From Streptomyces asiaticus (GTDB taxonomy: Bacteria > Actinomycetota > Actinomycetes > Streptomycetales > Streptomycetaceae): 64,000 bases of DNA. Location: assembly GCF_018138715.1 (NCBI RefSeq), contig NZ_JAGSHX010000006.1, forward strand, positions 9,796,001 through 9,860,000, given 5' to 3'. The notes beneath the pieces were generated by a model. The model saw only the letters and a list, made by a program, of their open reading frames with translations, had not been told where the DNA came from and did no database searches. This document shows, piece after piece, positions 63,368 through 64,000 of the stretch (position 1 is its first letter; the number at the start of each line of letters is the position of its first letter). The translations under genes and the position numbers were made by a program.

Positions 63368-64000
63368 ATGAACACCACCCCCCGCATCGCGATCGTCGGC
63401 GGTGGCCCAGGCGGCCTCACCCTCGCGCGCATTCTTCAGGCCAACGGAATCGACGCGGTCGTGTACGAACGCGAGTCCGCCGACGCCGCCCACGGCCAGG
63501 GCGGCGCCCTCTACCTGCACCCCGAATACGGCCTGCACGCACTGCGCGAGGCGGGGCTGGAGAACGACTTCTGGGCCCAGGCCCGCCCCAGGGGTCTGGA
63601 TATGAAGATCCTCGGGAAGGACGCCACGGTCCGTCCCCAGGACGTCACCCCCGAAGGGGACACGGGCCGGCCGGAGATCGATCGCCACGCCCTGCGCGCC
63701 ATGCTCCTCGACGGTCTGGCCCCCGGCAGCGTTCGCTGGGGCCACAGCCTCGCCACCGTCACCGCCCTGGGGGGTGGCCGCCACGAGCTCCACTTCGAGG
63801 GCGGTGCGGTGGAGAGCTGCGACCTGCTCGTCGGAGCGGACGGCATCTGGTCCCGCGTCCGCCCGACGCTCACCGAGGCCGAGCCGGTGTACGCCGGGAT
63901 CAGCTGCATCGAGATCGGTGTTCCCGAGGCCCACCGCACCCAGCCGGCGCTGGCCGCAGTCGTGGGCAGCGGCAACATGTTCGCGCTCCAGGAGGACAAG
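63368..64000 (+). CDS. TetX-like FAD-dependent monooxygenase (3' end cut by window)
   Basis: 211 residues visible, open at the window end. MNTTPRIAIVGGGPGGLTLARILQANGIDAVVYERES carries the GxGxxG FAD site; GGALYLHPEYGLHALREAGL, GDTGRPEIDRHALRAMLLDGL (Arg contacting NAD(P)H/flavin), and the DG motif SCDLLVGADGIWSRVRPTLT, as in class A flavoprotein hydroxylases of the tetracycline-modifying TetX group. AAGGA lies upstream of ATG 63368. Could hydroxylate an antibiotic or aromatic; substrate unassigned. Confidence 0.9.
   Translation, partial: MNTTPRIAIVGGGPGGLTLARILQANGIDAVVYERESADAAHGQGGALYLHPEYGLHALREAGLENDFWAQARPRGLDMKILGKDATVRPQDVTPEGDTGRPEIDRHALRAMLLDGLAPGSVRWGHSLATVTALGGGRHELHFEGGAVESCDLLVGADGIWSRVRPTLTEAEPVYAGISCIEIGVPEAHRTQPALAAVVGSGNMFALQEDK

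Overview
The window is very GC-rich, with the codon-position bias and protein families of an actinomycete. Tat-exported enzymes, DUF574-type SAM methyltransferases, LCP proteins, many cytochromes P450, LysR/MarR regulators and GTG starts point to Streptomyces or a close relative. No tRNA, rRNA or CRISPR array was seen. The striking property is gene decay: about twenty intact genes or operons alternate with as many broken ones (frameshifts, in-frame TGA codons, internal deletions, fused stumps). This is typical of a chromosome arm or hypervariable region, though some single-base breaks in G/C runs could be sequence errors.

Layout. 1-3.7 kb: a partial PapA/condensation-type acyltransferase, then a wrecked tyrosine recombinase joined in frame to a 5'-truncated FAD monooxygenase. 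3.9-12.8 kb: a hypoxia/nitric-oxide/dormancy island. Its intact genes are a universal stress protein, a DevR/NarL-type response regulator, an FMN-binding PPOX protein, a SLOG-like protein and a flavohaemoglobin. Its broken genes are VKOR, narG, narI, narK and a DevS-like GAF kinase that has lost its ATPase core. 13-15 kb: hydrolase and membrane-protein remnants. 15-23 kb: a P450, then an acyl-CoA operon (glutaryl-CoA dehydrogenase-like, CaiB-type CoA transferase, AidB-like dehydrogenase, MHS permease) with a LysR gene, best read as uptake and CoA-dependent catabolism of a dicarboxylate such as glutarate. 23-35 kb: an LCP cell-wall ligase, PhoX-like and GH95-like Tat proteins, a broken 2-hydroxyacid dehydrogenase, NADP-type glutamate dehydrogenase, a nonsense-mutated nitronate monooxygenase, a secreted beta-propeller protein and a methyltransferase carrying a 21-bp minisatellite.

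35-45.5 kb: remains of a ketosynthase / alpha-beta hydrolase / hotdog operon with a His-Thr repeat, an SDR, an esterase, a MarR regulator, and a decayed two-component/ABC/MMPL block in which the ABC ATPase has lost its catalytic motifs. 46-50 kb: an AlkZ-like pseudogene, an aldo/keto reductase, a VOC protein, and a WYL-type regulator stump interrupted by a complete IS630-family element whose transposase needs -1 frameshifting at an A7 run. 50.5-57.9 kb: an amidohydrolase, a divergent epimerase/LysR pair with a perfect dyad between them, a 463-bp MITE-like derivative of another IS630 element, a second P450, and a divergent SDR/MarR pair. 58-64 kb: a redox operon (GMC oxidoreductase, old-yellow-enzyme/FadH-type flavoprotein, MDR reductase) behind a perfect inverted repeat, then a 70-bp exact copy of part of the SDR gene 25 kb away, and a TetX-like FAD monooxygenase running off the window.
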